This document shows positions 19,048 to 27,725 of a stretch of DNA of 35,115 nucleotides, one piece after another (positions within the stretch are counted from its first letter, which is position 1; each line of letters begins with the position of its first letter). The notes under the pieces are model-generated. The model made no database searches and was not told the origin of the DNA. It worked only from the letters and a program-made list of their open reading frames with translations. The DNA comes from Rickettsiales bacterium (GTDB lineage: Bacteria; Pseudomonadota; Alphaproteobacteria; Rickettsiales; UBA3002), in assembly GCA_022763105.1 (NCBI GenBank), contig JALEGK010000021.1:1-35115 (forward strand), written 5' to 3'. A program made the translations under genes and the position numbers.

Positions 19048-20043
19048 CTATTCACACTTAATACGAGCCATCTCGTGCTTAGCTCGGCGTGTGACCGTCT
19101 CTGAACTATCTTCATATTTTTTGTGAATTTGCTTGAGCACGACGCAAGCTTCTTTGTTTTTCTTACCTTCAGAAAGTGACATCGCTAGCTTCAGCAAATT
19201 ATCTGCAGCCTTTGGCCCATCTGGTAGAGCCTGAAACCCTTTGCGGTACTGCAAAGCAGACTGACCATAATTCTTAGAGATAAAATAGGTCTCGCCCAAC
19301 CAATAATAGGCATTCCCGACTAACTCATCTTTTGGATAATCGATTACAAATCGATCAAAGAGCTGTCGAGCCTTAGCATATTCTTCTTGGTTTAGCGCCT
19401 TGAACGCTTCATCATAATGAGCTTGTGCACCACCAAAGGTCATGGCAGCCACCTTCTCATCTTCGGTCTTAATCGTCGGTGCCTTCACTTCCGCTTGAAT
19501 CTCTTTATTCATCGCCGGTGTTTTCTTCGGCAGCTTCGCTTCCGTAACAATGACATTCTCAGGCTTTTCAGCCTCTACAGGCTCTTGTTGTTTGCTTAGC
19601 TCACGATCAATCTTGATGCTTTTAGGCTCCGCACGATGCACCGCCGTCTGCGACTTATTCTTGGTAAGCGGTACCACTTTTGGCAGATTATCTTCTTCCA
19701 CTGGCTGCGCGGCGGCACCCAGCGCGCTCATGCGATGGTCAAATTCACTCTCAAGCTGCTTCACACGCTTCAGCAATTTACCCTGCAGGTGGGCCAACTC
19801 TTCCATTTGCCCACGAAGCTGGCGCATCTCCACCTGAATCTCAGATAGGCGCACTTCAACACTCGCAGGGGTTGGTAAGGCAGTTTTCTTTGCACCTACC
19901 GGCGCACGTTCGGTTAGCTTCTCTAATGCTGCCTCTACGGCTTGCACACGCTCAAGCAATTGCTCTTCTTGAGCCCATGAAGGCAAAGCGGCCGCACTAC
20001 AAAGTGCGGCCACTGCAAAACCGATTCGGAAGCGTGAGAACAT
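19048..20043 (-). CDS. cpoB: Tol-Pal system coordinator CpoB (YbgF)
   Basis: A 331-residue periplasmic protein with a Sec signal peptide cleaved near SWA-QE (residues 24-25). A coiled coil (about 25-110, rich in Leu and Glu heptads) follows, then a Lys/Glu/Pro-rich linker, then C-terminal TPR units from about residue 205 (YDEAFKALNQEEYAKARQLF, then NAYYWLGETYFISKNYGQSA). This is the CpoB/YbgF order. In E. coli CpoB links PBP1b activity with Tol. The linker is long for the family. It follows pal after 23 bases on the same strand. Confidence 0.92.
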   Translation of the reverse strand: MFSRFRIGFAVAALCSAAALPSWAQEEQLLERVQAVEAALEKLTERAPVGAKKTALPTPASVEVRLSEIQVEMRQLRGQMEELAHLQGKLLKRVKQLESEFDHRMSALGAAAQPVEEDNLPKVVPLTKNKSQTAVHRAEPKSIKIDRELSKQQEPVEAEKPENVIVTEAKLPKKTPAMNKEIQAEVKAPTIKTEDEKVAAMTFGGAQAHYDEAFKALNQEEYAKARQLFDRFVIDYPKDELVGNAYYWLGETYFISKNYGQSALQYRKGFQALPDGPKAADNLLKLAMSLSEGKKNKEACVVLKQIHKKYEDSSETVTRRAKHEMARIKCE

Positions 20044-20066
20044 GAAGCTCCCTTAACGAAAAATGA

Positions 20067-20576
20067 TTAGTAGGTAATAACCGTTACAGCGCGACGGTTT
20101 TGCGCCCATGAAGATTCGTTAGAACCCAATGCTGCTGGACGTTCTTTACCATAGCTTACCGTAGTAATACGGCTTGGGCTAACACCTAGGCTTACAAGGT
20201 AGCTGCGCGCAGCATCTGCACGGCGCTCACCCAGAGCCAAGTTGTATGCACGCGTACCGCGCTCATCGCAATGGCCTTCCATTACAATGTTCACTTGCGG
20301 ATATTGTTGTAGCCACTCAGCCTGACGATCAAGCGTTTGTTGAGCTTCATAGCTTAGCACAGAGCTGTCGTAACCAAAGAAGACGCGATCACCAACATTC
20401 TGAGCCAGATCATCTTGGCTACCTGCAGTCACATTGCCTGTAGAGGCGCCAGAAGAATAACCACCACGGTTGTAACCCGAACCATCACCACTGCTGCCAT
20501 CCGCAGAATCTGAAGGCGAATCACACGCAGCTAGTAATAGGATACCTGAAAAAAGCGCTAACAACCGATTTGGCAT
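20067..20576 (-). CDS. pal: Peptidoglycan-associated lipoprotein Pal
   Basis: A 169-residue lipoprotein with lipobox LAAC and acylated Cys18. A Ser/Gly-rich linker follows, then an OmpA-like domain with FFGYDSSVLS, GHCDERGTRAYNLALGERRA and the final RRAVTVITY. The Asp and Arg of the OmpA motif that hold meso-diaminopimelate are present. Pal anchors the outer membrane to peptidoglycan and is displaced by TolB. It is the first gene of the minus-strand run and is transcribed divergently from rpmE; 199 bases between them hold both promoters. Confidence 0.95.
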   Translation of the reverse strand: MPNRLLALFSGILLLAACDSPSDSADGSSGDGSGYNRGGYSSGASTGNVTAGSQDDLAQNVGDRVFFGYDSSVLSYEAQQTLDRQAEWLQQYPQVNIVMEGHCDERGTRAYNLALGERRADAARSYLVSLGVSPSRITTVSYGKERPAALGSNESSWAQNRRAVTVITY

Positions 20577-20709
20577 AATTATCTCCCGTTAACCGTTAGG
20601 TTTATTAATGTGATTTAGATTACTACTACAATAAGGTGAAAACGCAAGCCCATTCACGCGAATCAGGTGCGTAAAACCCAAATAGCTTATAGAACGTGTA
20701 AGATTGTGC

Positions 20710-20738
20710 TTGCAAAAGCATGTTTTGTGCAGTAAACA
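20710..20738 (+). promoter_or_regulatory. Possible promoter of rpmE
   Basis: TTGCAA at 20710-20715 and TAAACA at 20733-20738 are separated by 17 bases and lie about 38 bases before the rpmE start. The -10 match is partial, so this is a weak sigma-70-like call. Confidence 0.3.
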
Positions 20739-20775
20739 CGCGGTCCATTTTGGCAAAGCTTAAGGAGTAAAAGCA

Positions 20776-21006
20776 ATGAAAAGCGGCATTCATCCAGATT
20801 ATCACGAAATCACCGTGGTCATGACTGATGGCACGTCTTATAAAACCCGCTCTACCTGGGGTAAAGAGGGCGATACTCTACAGCTTGATGTAGACCCTAA
20901 ATCGCACCCAGCTTGGGTTGGTGGTGTTCACCTGAAGAAAACCGGTCGTGTTGAGAAATTCAACAACCGCTTTGGTGATATTTCTTTGGGTAAAAAGAAC
21001 AGCTAA
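20776..21006 (+). CDS. rpmE: 50S ribosomal protein L31
   Basis: A 76-residue bL31 starting [20 protein letters not shown]. The Cys residues that bind zinc in C+ forms are absent, so this is the zinc-free (C-) type in the alphaproteobacterial style with [12 protein letters not shown] and [15 protein letters not shown] lies before ATG at 20776. It is a monocistronic gene divergent from pal and convergent with the patatin gene, whose stop is 12 bases away. Confidence 0.95.
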   Translation: MKSGIHPDYHEITVVMTDGTSYKTRSTWGKEGDTLQLDVDPKSHPAWVGGVHLKKTGRVEKFNNRFGDISLGKKNS

Positions 21007-21018
21007 TTTCGCGCCTAT

Positions 21019-22044
21019 CTATAAATAGATATCTTCAATATCAATTGAAGAGCGTTTCCCTATGTCTTGCGCATGCTCATTCAACCATTCATCGGCTGAC
21101 TGATAACCTATTTGATGCAAATACTGCAAAAAGTCCCAATCTGCATTCAGCTTGCTGGCACTATTGAAGTCATTCATGACATTTTCCGCCTCAACCAGAT
21201 GCAGTCGTATATCGCTATATCGCTTATCATCGACCTGATGACCGTCGAGCAAATGCTTCACAAAGTGAATCGCTCGCACCTCACGCATCAGCGTACTATT
21301 AAAGCTGATCTCATTAACACGGTCTAAAATATCCGCCGGATCAGTTGGCACATCCTCAATACAAAGCGGATTAATCTGCACCACCATAATATCGTTTGAG
21401 CCGCAGGTATAAAAGAGCGGGAACAATGCAGGATTACCCGAATAGCCGCCATCCCAGTAAGCTTCGCCGTCTATCTCGACCGTTTGAAAAATGAATGGCA
21501 AACACGCAGACGCCATCACGCATTCAATGCTCATCTCTTGCGTCTTGAACACTTTGATTTTGCCTGATCGCACATTGGTGGCATTCACAAACAGCTTATA
21601 CTCTGTGTTTTCACGGATAAGCTCAAAATCGACCAACTCATCGACAATGGTACGCAGCGGATTAATATCGAGCGGATTATATTGGTAGGGTGAAAACATG
21701 CGGGTGAAATAATCTGCTGCAATCAGCGCAGGCGATTGGCTGGCATCATTTTGCCCCAGCCATTTCTCAAACCATGTCGGCTGAATAGGCGAGAAGCTAG
21801 CCGCTGCGCTCACCTTATACCAAAAATCGCGCAATAGCTGTCTTGCACCATCGCGTCCGCCCGAAAGCAGGCCGTAAACCAGTACCGCACCATTCATCGC
21901 ACCAGCACTCGTGCCCGTGACGCCTTCTAACTGAATGCGCTCATCTTCAAGCAAGCGATCAAGTACACCCCATGTAAAGGCACCGTGCGATCCCCCACCT
22001 TGAAGCGCTAAGTTGATTTTCGGAAGTTTCTTACGTGGTGGCAT
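21019..22044 (-). CDS. Patatin-like phospholipase
   Basis: A 341-residue patatin-family acyl hydrolase. The oxyanion loop is LALQGGGSHGAF (residues 13-23). The nucleophile elbow GTSAG carries Ser46, and the catalytic Asp199 lies in DGGYSGNP. The whole catalytic dyad is therefore intact. Neither a signal peptide nor a beta-barrel domain is visible, so it is probably cytosolic or membrane-associated and could act on phospholipids or storage polyesters. ATG at 22044 overlaps the stop of the DUF1192 gene by one base (TAATG), a coupled pair. Substrate cannot be set from sequence. Confidence 0.9.
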   Translation of the reverse strand: MPPRKKLPKINLALQGGGSHGAFTWGVLDRLLEDERIQLEGVTGTSAGAMNGAVLVYGLLSGGRDGARQLLRDFWYKVSAAASFSPIQPTWFEKWLGQNDASQSPALIAADYFTRMFSPYQYNPLDINPLRTIVDELVDFELIRENTEYKLFVNATNVRSGKIKVFKTQEMSIECVMASACLPFIFQTVEIDGEAYWDGGYSGNPALFPLFYTCGSNDIMVVQINPLCIEDVPTDPADILDRVNEISFNSTLMREVRAIHFVKHLLDGHQVDDKRYSDIRLHLVEAENVMNDFNSASKLNADWDFLQYLHQIGYQSADEWLNEHAQDIGKRSSIDIEDIYL

Positions 22045-22229
22045 TAGCTGAACAGCGCTTCTGCGGCACTACGCATTTCGCCACGCTGATCTAATGCCTG
22101 CTCAACACGCGCCACTTCTGCCTTCAAATCCTCTATATAATCTCGCATATCTTCCACCGAGACTCCTTCTAGATTGGCAGGTTCAAATAAGGCTTTCTTC
22201 TTTGTTTCGTTTTCTTCTTCATCAAACAT
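22044..22229 (-). CDS. DUF1192 family small coiled-coil protein
   Basis: A 61-residue protein from ATG at 22229: MFDEEENETKKKALFEP, then NLEGVSVEDMRDYIEDLKAEVARVE as an amphipathic helix. This is the DUF1192 pattern of small alphaproteobacterial proteins of unknown function. The purine-rich site GGGAGG is a little far (about 13 bases) upstream; a GTG one codon before is an alternative. Longer in-frame starts would run into the divergent oxidoreductase gene. It is translationally coupled to the patatin gene. Confidence 0.75.
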   Translation of the reverse strand: MFDEEENETKKKALFEPANLEGVSVEDMRDYIEDLKAEVARVEQALDQRGEMRSAAEALFS

Positions 22230-22269
22230 CACTTTTCCGTTAGCCTCCCTCAAAATTAATGAGCTACCC

Positions 22270-23232
22270 ATGCGCGCCATAACCATCCATGACCAAACGC
22301 TCCTATTAGATGAGCGTCCAGAACCGATCTGTCAAGCCGGACAGGTCAAAATCCGTGTCGCTTATGCAGGGCTAAACCGCGCCGATGTCATGCAAAAACA
22401 GGGCACCTACCCTGCCCCACCTGATGCACCTGCTGATATTCCGGGCTTAGAGATTTCTGGCACCATTACAGACGTGAGCGACGATATCGTAGGCTGGAAC
22501 ATCGGCGACGAAGTCTGCGCCTTACTGCCGGGCGGCGGATATGCTGAAGAAGTCTGCGTCGATGCGCAACTCTGCCTGCCCATACCTAAAGGCTTATCAT
22601 TAAAACAAGCTGCCGTTTTGCCCGAATGCGTTACCACCATCTGGATGACGCTGTGGGACGCAGCGCACATTCAGCCCAATCAAAGCGTGCTGATTCATGG
22701 CGGCAGCAGTGGCATTGGCACGACCGGCATTCAGATGCTGAAGAGTTTGGGCGCGACCATATTCACCACCGCTGGCACAGACGAGAAATGCCAACTCTGC
22801 GAATCACTAGGCGCCACCGCCATTAACTATAAGACCGAAGATTTTGTCGAAATCGTCAAAGCCGCAGGCGGCGTTGATATCGTCCTCGATATGGTTGGCG
22901 GCAGCTATATCGCCCGCAATCTCAAATGCCTCAAACCCCAAGGCCAACTCATTAGCATCGCCTGCCTTGAAGGCGCGGATGTGCACATAGGCATGGGCGG
23001 ATTACTTATGAAGGGTCTAAGCTGGCAAGGCTGCACTCTACGCTCCAAACCCAACACATTAAAAGGCAAATGGCTAAAACAAATCGCCGAAACCGTCTGG
23101 CCGTGGCTAGAAGCAGGCAATATGACTCCCGTCATGGATGAAATCTTCGATCTGCACGATGCCGCAGCCGCGCAAGAAAAAATGGAGAAGGGCTTGCATC
23201 TTGGAAAAATTCTACTAAAAGTAGGCGGCTAA
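22270..23232 (+). CDS. NAD(P)H quinone oxidoreductase, zinc-free MDR (PIG3/QOR-like)
   Basis: A 320-residue medium-chain dehydrogenase/reductase. The N-terminal GroES-like domain has LNRADVMQKQGTYPAPPDAP and the Rossmann domain has GGSSGIG at residues 144-150. Zinc ligands of alcohol dehydrogenases are absent, and the YPAPPDAP and NRAD motifs are those of the PIG3-type quinone oxidoreductases. It would reduce quinones or enones with NADPH in the cytosol. ATG at 22270 gives the family N-terminus MRAITI; the upstream extension in this frame is antisense to DUF1192. It is divergent from the DUF1192/patatin pair with 40 bases between starts. Confidence 0.9.
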   Translation: MRAITIHDQTLLLDERPEPICQAGQVKIRVAYAGLNRADVMQKQGTYPAPPDAPADIPGLEISGTITDVSDDIVGWNIGDEVCALLPGGGYAEEVCVDAQLCLPIPKGLSLKQAAVLPECVTTIWMTLWDAAHIQPNQSVLIHGGSSGIGTTGIQMLKSLGATIFTTAGTDEKCQLCESLGATAINYKTEDFVEIVKAAGGVDIVLDMVGGSYIARNLKCLKPQGQLISIACLEGADVHIGMGGLLMKGLSWQGCTLRSKPNTLKGKWLKQIAETVWPWLEAGNMTPVMDEIFDLHDAAAAQEKMEKGLHLGKILLKVGG

Positions 23233-23285
23233 TGCGTTAGAACGCTATATTTTTCACGGTAATTTAGAAAAAACAGGATAAGATC

Positions 23286-23843
23286 ATGGCTTTACCGATT
23301 ATGCCGAAAGCAACCGCCGTTTGGTTAGTAGAAAACACGGCGCTAAGTTTTGAACAAATCGCAGATTTCTGCGGCATGCACTCATTGGAAGTACAAGGCA
23401 TCGCAGATGGCGAAGTCTATACTAGCATCACCGGTCAAGATCCGGTTGCTAACAACCAAGTTGCGGCTGAAGAAATTGAAAAAGCTGAAAAAGACGAGAA
23501 TTACCGTATGATTCTGGCAGATAAAGCCCGTGAGCACATGGACCAGAAGATCAAAGGCGCACGCTATACCCCAGTCTCTCGCCGCCAAGACAAGCCTGAG
23601 GCAATTGCGTGGATTACCAAGAATCACCCATACATTCCCGATTCTAAAATCGTGAAGCTGATTGGTACGACCAAGAAAACCATCGAATCAATCCGTGAGC
23701 GTACGCATTGGAATATCAGCAACATCAAAGGCAAAGACCCTGTGATGTTGGGCTTATGCATGCAAATGCAGCTAGATTCGCTGGTTGAGAAATACCGCCC
23801 TGCAGAAGACGAAACGCCTGAAGCTGAGTCTGAAACAGCATAA
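23286..23843 (+). CDS. trcR: DUF1013 cell-cycle transcriptional regulator, TrcR-like
   Basis: A 185-residue protein of the DUF1013 family, almost confined to alphaproteobacteria. It opens MALPIMPKATAVWLVENTAL, followed by a helix-turn-helix-like SFEQIADFCGMHSLEVQGIADGE and a second DNA-contact candidate, VKLIGTTKKTIESIRERTHWN. TrcR in Rhodobacter/Caulobacter-type bacteria acts with the CtrA/GcrA network on cell-cycle genes. AGGA lies eight bases before ATG. It is followed by hldE after 14 bases, probably co-transcribed. The acidic C-terminal tail is lineage-specific. Confidence 0.88.
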   Translation: MALPIMPKATAVWLVENTALSFEQIADFCGMHSLEVQGIADGEVYTSITGQDPVANNQVAAEEIEKAEKDENYRMILADKAREHMDQKIKGARYTPVSRRQDKPEAIAWITKNHPYIPDSKIVKLIGTTKKTIESIRERTHWNISNIKGKDPVMLGLCMQMQLDSLVEKYRPAEDETPEAESETA

Positions 23844-23857
23844 TTTGAGGATGATTG

Positions 23858-25351
23858 ATGCGTGAGACCACCCAAGATGAAACGCATCTAAGCACACTGA
23901 CCGAATCAGTCGAACGATTCGGCGATGCGCGCGTGCTTTGTATCGGCGATATTATGCTAGACCGCTTTGTCTATGGCTCGGTCAGCCGTATCTCTCCAGA
24001 AGCCCCAATCCCCGTCATCAGCCGCGATTCTGAAAAGCGCATGCTGGGTGGCTGCGGTAATGTCGCTCGCAATCTTGTCTCTTTGGGTGCTCAAGCCTGC
24101 CTGATCTCCGTTATTGGTGATGATGCGATTGGAAAGCAACTAACCGCCTTGGTAGCAGAAGAAGACAAACTAGTCCCTTACCTGATTACCGAGAAAGACC
24201 GCATCACCACCGAGAAAACGCGCTTTGTCTCAGGCACACAGCAATTACTGCGCTGCGACCTCGAGACGAAGGAAGCGATTCAGGCCGATACCATTAAAAC
24301 ACTCAAGCAACTCATCGAAGAAGAGCTGCCAAACTACGATGTCGTGATTTTATCGGATTATGGCAAAGGCGTACTGCAAGATACACTTATCGAACATATC
24401 ATTGCGCTGGCCAATAAACTGGATAAGCCAGTCTTTATCGACCCTAAACGCAAAGATTTGAGCACCTACAAACAGGCGACACTCATCAGCCCGAACCTAA
24501 ACGAGCTAGCACAGGCCAGCCAAAAAGAAGCGATCAAAACCGATGCAGAGATCGTTGAATCGGCAGCGGCTCTTATTAAAGATAATCAACTACAGCACAT
24601 GCTGGTCACACGTGGCCAAGACGGCATGTCTATGATTAGCGCGAATGGTGACGTCACCCATATTCAGGCACAGGCGAAAGAAGTCTATGATGTCTCCGGT
24701 GCTGGCGATACGGTCATTGCCACCCTCGCCTGCGCGCACGCAGTGGGAGTCTCCATTGAGAATGCCGCACGCATCGCTAATATCGCAGCAGGTATTGTCG
24801 TGGGCCGCATGGGTACGGCCACCATTCACCGCACCGACATTAAAACCGCGCTCTACACGCATGAAACGGTCCATTCGCAAGCCAAAATCCTGCCTATTGA
24901 CATTGCTTCTGATAGCGCAGAAAGTTGGCGCCACCAAAATTTAAGCATCGGCTTCACCAATGGTTGCTTTGATGTGCTGCATGTCGGTCATTTACAGTCT
25001 CTACGTGATGCAAAGTCACATTGTGACCGCTTGATTGTCGGCATCAATAGCGATGCTTCAGTCAAACGCCTTAAAGGCGAATCGCGTCCTATTAATAATG
25101 AGATGGACCGCGCCATGCTGCTAGCAGCACTCGATTGCGTTGATATGGTCGTCATTTTCCGTGATGATACACCAATTAACCTGATTGAAACCTTCAAGCC
25201 AGATGTCCTCATGAAAGGCGCAGACTACACCAAAGAAACGGTTGTCGGTGCGGACATTGTTGAGGGCTATGGCGGGCGCATTGAACTATTGCCACTTCGT
25301 GATGGCTACAGCTCCACCCAAGTAATCGAAAAAGTGCAATCCAGCGCCTAA
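23858..25351 (+). CDS. hldE: Bifunctional heptose kinase/adenylyltransferase HldE
   Basis: HldE makes ADP-D-glycero-beta-D-manno-heptose for the LPS core: kinase on heptose-7-phosphate, then adenylyl transfer. The 497-residue protein has the PfkB-like kinase domain (GDIMLDRFVYG near the N-terminus; catalytic GAGD at 281-284) fused to a nucleotidyltransferase domain with TNGCFDVLHVGH at 367-378. ATG at 23858 is preferred, with GAGG seven bases upstream. Both active sites are intact. Presence implies a heptose-containing LPS. Confidence 0.95.
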   Translation: MRETTQDETHLSTLTESVERFGDARVLCIGDIMLDRFVYGSVSRISPEAPIPVISRDSEKRMLGGCGNVARNLVSLGAQACLISVIGDDAIGKQLTALVAEEDKLVPYLITEKDRITTEKTRFVSGTQQLLRCDLETKEAIQADTIKTLKQLIEEELPNYDVVILSDYGKGVLQDTLIEHIIALANKLDKPVFIDPKRKDLSTYKQATLISPNLNELAQASQKEAIKTDAEIVESAAALIKDNQLQHMLVTRGQDGMSMISANGDVTHIQAQAKEVYDVSGAGDTVIATLACAHAVGVSIENAARIANIAAGIVVGRMGTATIHRTDIKTALYTHETVHSQAKILPIDIASDSAESWRHQNLSIGFTNGCFDVLHVGHLQSLRDAKSHCDRLIVGINSDASVKRLKGESRPINNEMDRAMLLAALDCVDMVVIFRDDTPINLIETFKPDVLMKGADYTKETVVGADIVEGYGGRIELLPLRDGYSSTQVIEKVQSSA

Positions 25352-25632
25352 AAACGTAAAAAAGAGTGCTCATTTCAGTCACTCATTCTTTTTGAGCAGC
25401 CAAAATTATTCAATCAATTGAAATTAAATAACATTTTTATCCACATTTTTCACTGCTCAAAACGTAAATCTAACGACATCAAGAAGATAGACCTCACAAA
25501 TATTGATATGATTGCAACAATGGAGGGTAATTATTTGGTGAGTTAAATCCAAATAGTTATTTGCATTAACGATTTAGACACGAATTTGTTAATGTTTACT
25601 CAATTTTAATTATAAGTTAGGGGCTACTTACC
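25352..25632. other. AT-rich leader of the pilin genes
   Basis: This 281-base stretch between hldE and the first pilin gene holds no convincing reading frame. Just after hldE a GAGTG/CACTC stem with an 11-base loop is followed by a T-rich run near 25390-25396 and may be a weak terminator. The rest is AT-rich and probably carries the promoter of the pilin pair, but no good -35/-10 pair could be chosen. Confidence 0.4.
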
Positions 25633-26439
25633 ATGAGTCATTTAGAAACTAGAAAAGAATCGGGTTTTACGCTCGTCGAATTAGCCATTGTATTAGTTAT
25701 CATTGGTTTAATTATTGGCGGTGTGCTGGTTGGACAAGATCTGATCCGTGCCGCTGAGATTCGCTCTACTATCACTCAAATCGAACGCTATGGCACCTCT
25801 GCCAATGCATTCCGCGACAAATATCGCTATCTGCCAGGGGATCTGCCAGCAGCTCAAGCGGCCAACTTTGGTTTTGAAAACCGCGATGGTGACGAAGGTG
25901 AAGGCGATGGTAACACCTTAATCGAAGGTGGTTCAGCCGATGCCAACGATTGTCAGGGCGAAGTCGTACTTTTCTGGCGTGACCTCTACGATTCTGAGCT
26001 AATCGAGGATACCTTTACCGCTGGTACGCAAGCTGCCGTTACCGCTGCAGACCCAGATGCAGTGAAGAACTTCCTTCCAGAAGCTAAAATGGGCCGTGGT
26101 AATGTCATCACCACCCTATCAGATACGGGCCGCAACTACTGGTATATGTCTGGCATGACCGACATCACCGCAGGTGCTTACAACGAGCGTGATGCACTGG
26201 CGCCAGAAGAAGCATTCAACATCGACGTGAAAATTGATGATGGCCTACCACTAACCGGTGGTGTGCGTGCGTACATCGCAATTGATGATGGTGGTGGAAC
26301 CTCTGATCCTGATGCTGAGCAAAGCCCTGCTAACGCTGGTGATTGTATTGATGATGACTTAACTGACGATGCATACAACACCTCAACTCAAGACGAAGCT
26401 CTAACGCCTGCATGCCAGCTACGCATCCGCATGAACTAA
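25633..26439 (+). CDS. Type IV pilin/pseudopilin-like protein, copy 1
   Basis: A 268-residue protein with a class III prepilin signal: short leader, then SGFTLVELAIVLVIIGLIIGG, where cleavage falls between Gly and Phe and Glu sits at +5. The hydrophobic helix is followed by ERYGTSANAFRDKYRYLPGDLP and an acidic globular domain with a C-terminal Cys pair (GDCIDD and PACQL), as in pilin D-regions. An extra Cys (ANDCQGE) is not shared with copy 2. It is large for a major pilin, so pseudopilin or minor pilin is possible. No pilus or type II secretion assembly gene is nearby. AGGGG before ATG is a weak binding site. Confidence 0.85.
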   Translation: MSHLETRKESGFTLVELAIVLVIIGLIIGGVLVGQDLIRAAEIRSTITQIERYGTSANAFRDKYRYLPGDLPAAQAANFGFENRDGDEGEGDGNTLIEGGSADANDCQGEVVLFWRDLYDSELIEDTFTAGTQAAVTAADPDAVKNFLPEAKMGRGNVITTLSDTGRNYWYMSGMTDITAGAYNERDALAPEEAFNIDVKIDDGLPLTGGVRAYIAIDDGGGTSDPDAEQSPANAGDCIDDDLTDDAYNTSTQDEALTPACQLRIRMN

Positions 26440-26465
26440 GAGCCTAGTGTTTTAGGAGAACAACT

Positions 26466-27287
26466 ATGAAAACAACAACACAACAAACCAACCAAGCAGG
26501 TTTCACATTGGTTGAATTGGCGATCGTCCTAGTCATTATTGGATTGATCATTGGTGGCGTACTGGTTGGACAAGATCTGATCCGTGCCGCTGAAATCCGC
26601 TCAACCATCACCCAAATCGAACGCTACGGCACCTCTGCCAACGCATTCCGCGATAAATATCGCTATGTTCCGGGTGATCTACCAGCACAACAAGCCACTA
26701 ACTTCGGCTTTGAAAACCGTGGCGGTGGTGAAGGTGCTGGTGACGGTAACACGCTATTAGAGGGTGGTGCCGCTAACAGTAACCGTCTAGATGGTGAAAT
26801 CGTGCTATTCTGGCGTGATCTATATGATGCTGAACTGATCGAAGATACCTTTACCGCTGGTACCGATGCGGCCCAAACCGCAGCAAACCCAGATGCGATT
26901 AAGGATTATCTGCCAGAAGCGAAAATTGGCCGTGGTAACGTGATCACCGTATTCTCTGATACGGGCCGCAACTTCTGGTACATGACCGGTATGACATCTA
27001 TTCTGGCGGGTGGCGCGTTCACCGAGCGCGATGCGCTAGCACCAGAAGAAGCATTCAACATCGACGTGAAAATCGATGATGGCCTACCACTAACCGGTGG
27101 CGTGCGTGCATACACCGACATCGATAATGGTGGTGGTGCGGGTGACAACTCGGTAGCAGATACCGCAGCCGGCCCAGCCGCTGCAGGTGACTGTATCGAT
27201 GATGCACTAGCAGATGATGCTTATAACACGTCTACGCAGGACGAAGCACTGACACCAGCTTGTCAGCTTCGTATCCGCATGAACTAA
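26466..27287 (+). CDS. Type IV pilin/pseudopilin-like protein, copy 2
   Basis: A 273-residue paralogue of the preceding gene in tandem, with the same prepilin site (AGFTLVELAIVLVIIG), the same ERYGTSANAFRDKYRY segment and an identical C-terminus, TQDEALTPACQLRIRMN. It differs in the variable middle: the first copy's ANDCQGE is SNRLDGE here, and the segment before the final Cys pair is longer. AGGAG lies upstream of ATG at 26466, 26 bases after copy 1. A strong terminator follows. The pair probably forms one transcription unit and mixed or alternative fibre subunits are possible. Confidence 0.85.
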   Translation: MKTTTQQTNQAGFTLVELAIVLVIIGLIIGGVLVGQDLIRAAEIRSTITQIERYGTSANAFRDKYRYVPGDLPAQQATNFGFENRGGGEGAGDGNTLLEGGAANSNRLDGEIVLFWRDLYDAELIEDTFTAGTDAAQTAANPDAIKDYLPEAKIGRGNVITVFSDTGRNFWYMTGMTSILAGGAFTERDALAPEEAFNIDVKIDDGLPLTGGVRAYTDIDNGGGAGDNSVADTAAGPAAAGDCIDDALADDAYNTSTQDEALTPACQLRIRMN

Positions 27288-27307
27288 TATAATCTGATAC
27301 CGATAAG

Positions 27308-27335
27308 CGCCGCCTCTTTGGGCGGCGTTTTTTTT
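27308..27335 (+). terminator. Strong intrinsic terminator after the pilin genes
   Basis: Stem CGCCGCC (27308-27314) pairs with GGCGGCG (27321-27327) around a six-base loop, followed by eight T (27328-27335). It lies 20 bases after the second pilin stop and ten bases before the cutA start. Confidence 0.93.
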
Positions 27336-27344
27336 GGATACCAC

Positions 27345-27665
27345 ATGAACGATATCACCATACTCTATAGCACCTGGCAAAACGAAGTCGCAGCCAAAGA
27401 CGCTGCCCAGAAGCTAGTAGAACAGCATCTAGCCGCCTGCTGTAACATTATTCCTGCTGTCACCTCTATCTATAAATGGGAAGGCAAAGCAGAAGAAAGC
27501 CAAGAGAGCGTCATGCTCATCAAAACCACGAAAAATCAGCTAGATAAGCTGATGAAGGCAGTGCTTGAGATGCATGAATATGACTGCCCCGCCCTTTTTG
27601 AGATAGAGCTCGGGCAATGCTCAGCCCCATTTGCAGACTGGATTCGTAGCCAAACCCAGATTTAA
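27345..27665 (+). CDS. cutA: Divalent cation tolerance protein CutA
   Basis: A 106-residue CutA1 with the family features LVEQHLAACCNIIPAVTSIYKWEGK, ESVMLIKTT and a CPALFEIELGQ strand. Length is typical. CutA forms a ferredoxin-like trimer; it was linked to copper tolerance, but its role is unresolved. ATG at 27345 starts ten bases after the T-run of the pilin terminator, so it needs read-through or its own promoter overlapping the terminator. An upstream in-frame GTG or TTG would lie inside the terminator and is unlikely. Confidence 0.93.
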   Translation: MNDITILYSTWQNEVAAKDAAQKLVEQHLAACCNIIPAVTSIYKWEGKAEESQESVMLIKTTKNQLDKLMKAVLEMHEYDCPALFEIELGQCSAPFADWIRSQTQI

Positions 27666-27725
27666 GCGTTTTTTACGTTGAATATGGCCGCAACTTCATG
27701 CTAGAAAGCACTCCTTCACGAATGC

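Noticed and set aside
25633..27287. A type IV pilus or type II secretion locus
   Set aside because: Only the two pilin-like genes are present; no ATPase, platform protein, secretin or prepilin peptidase is nearby.
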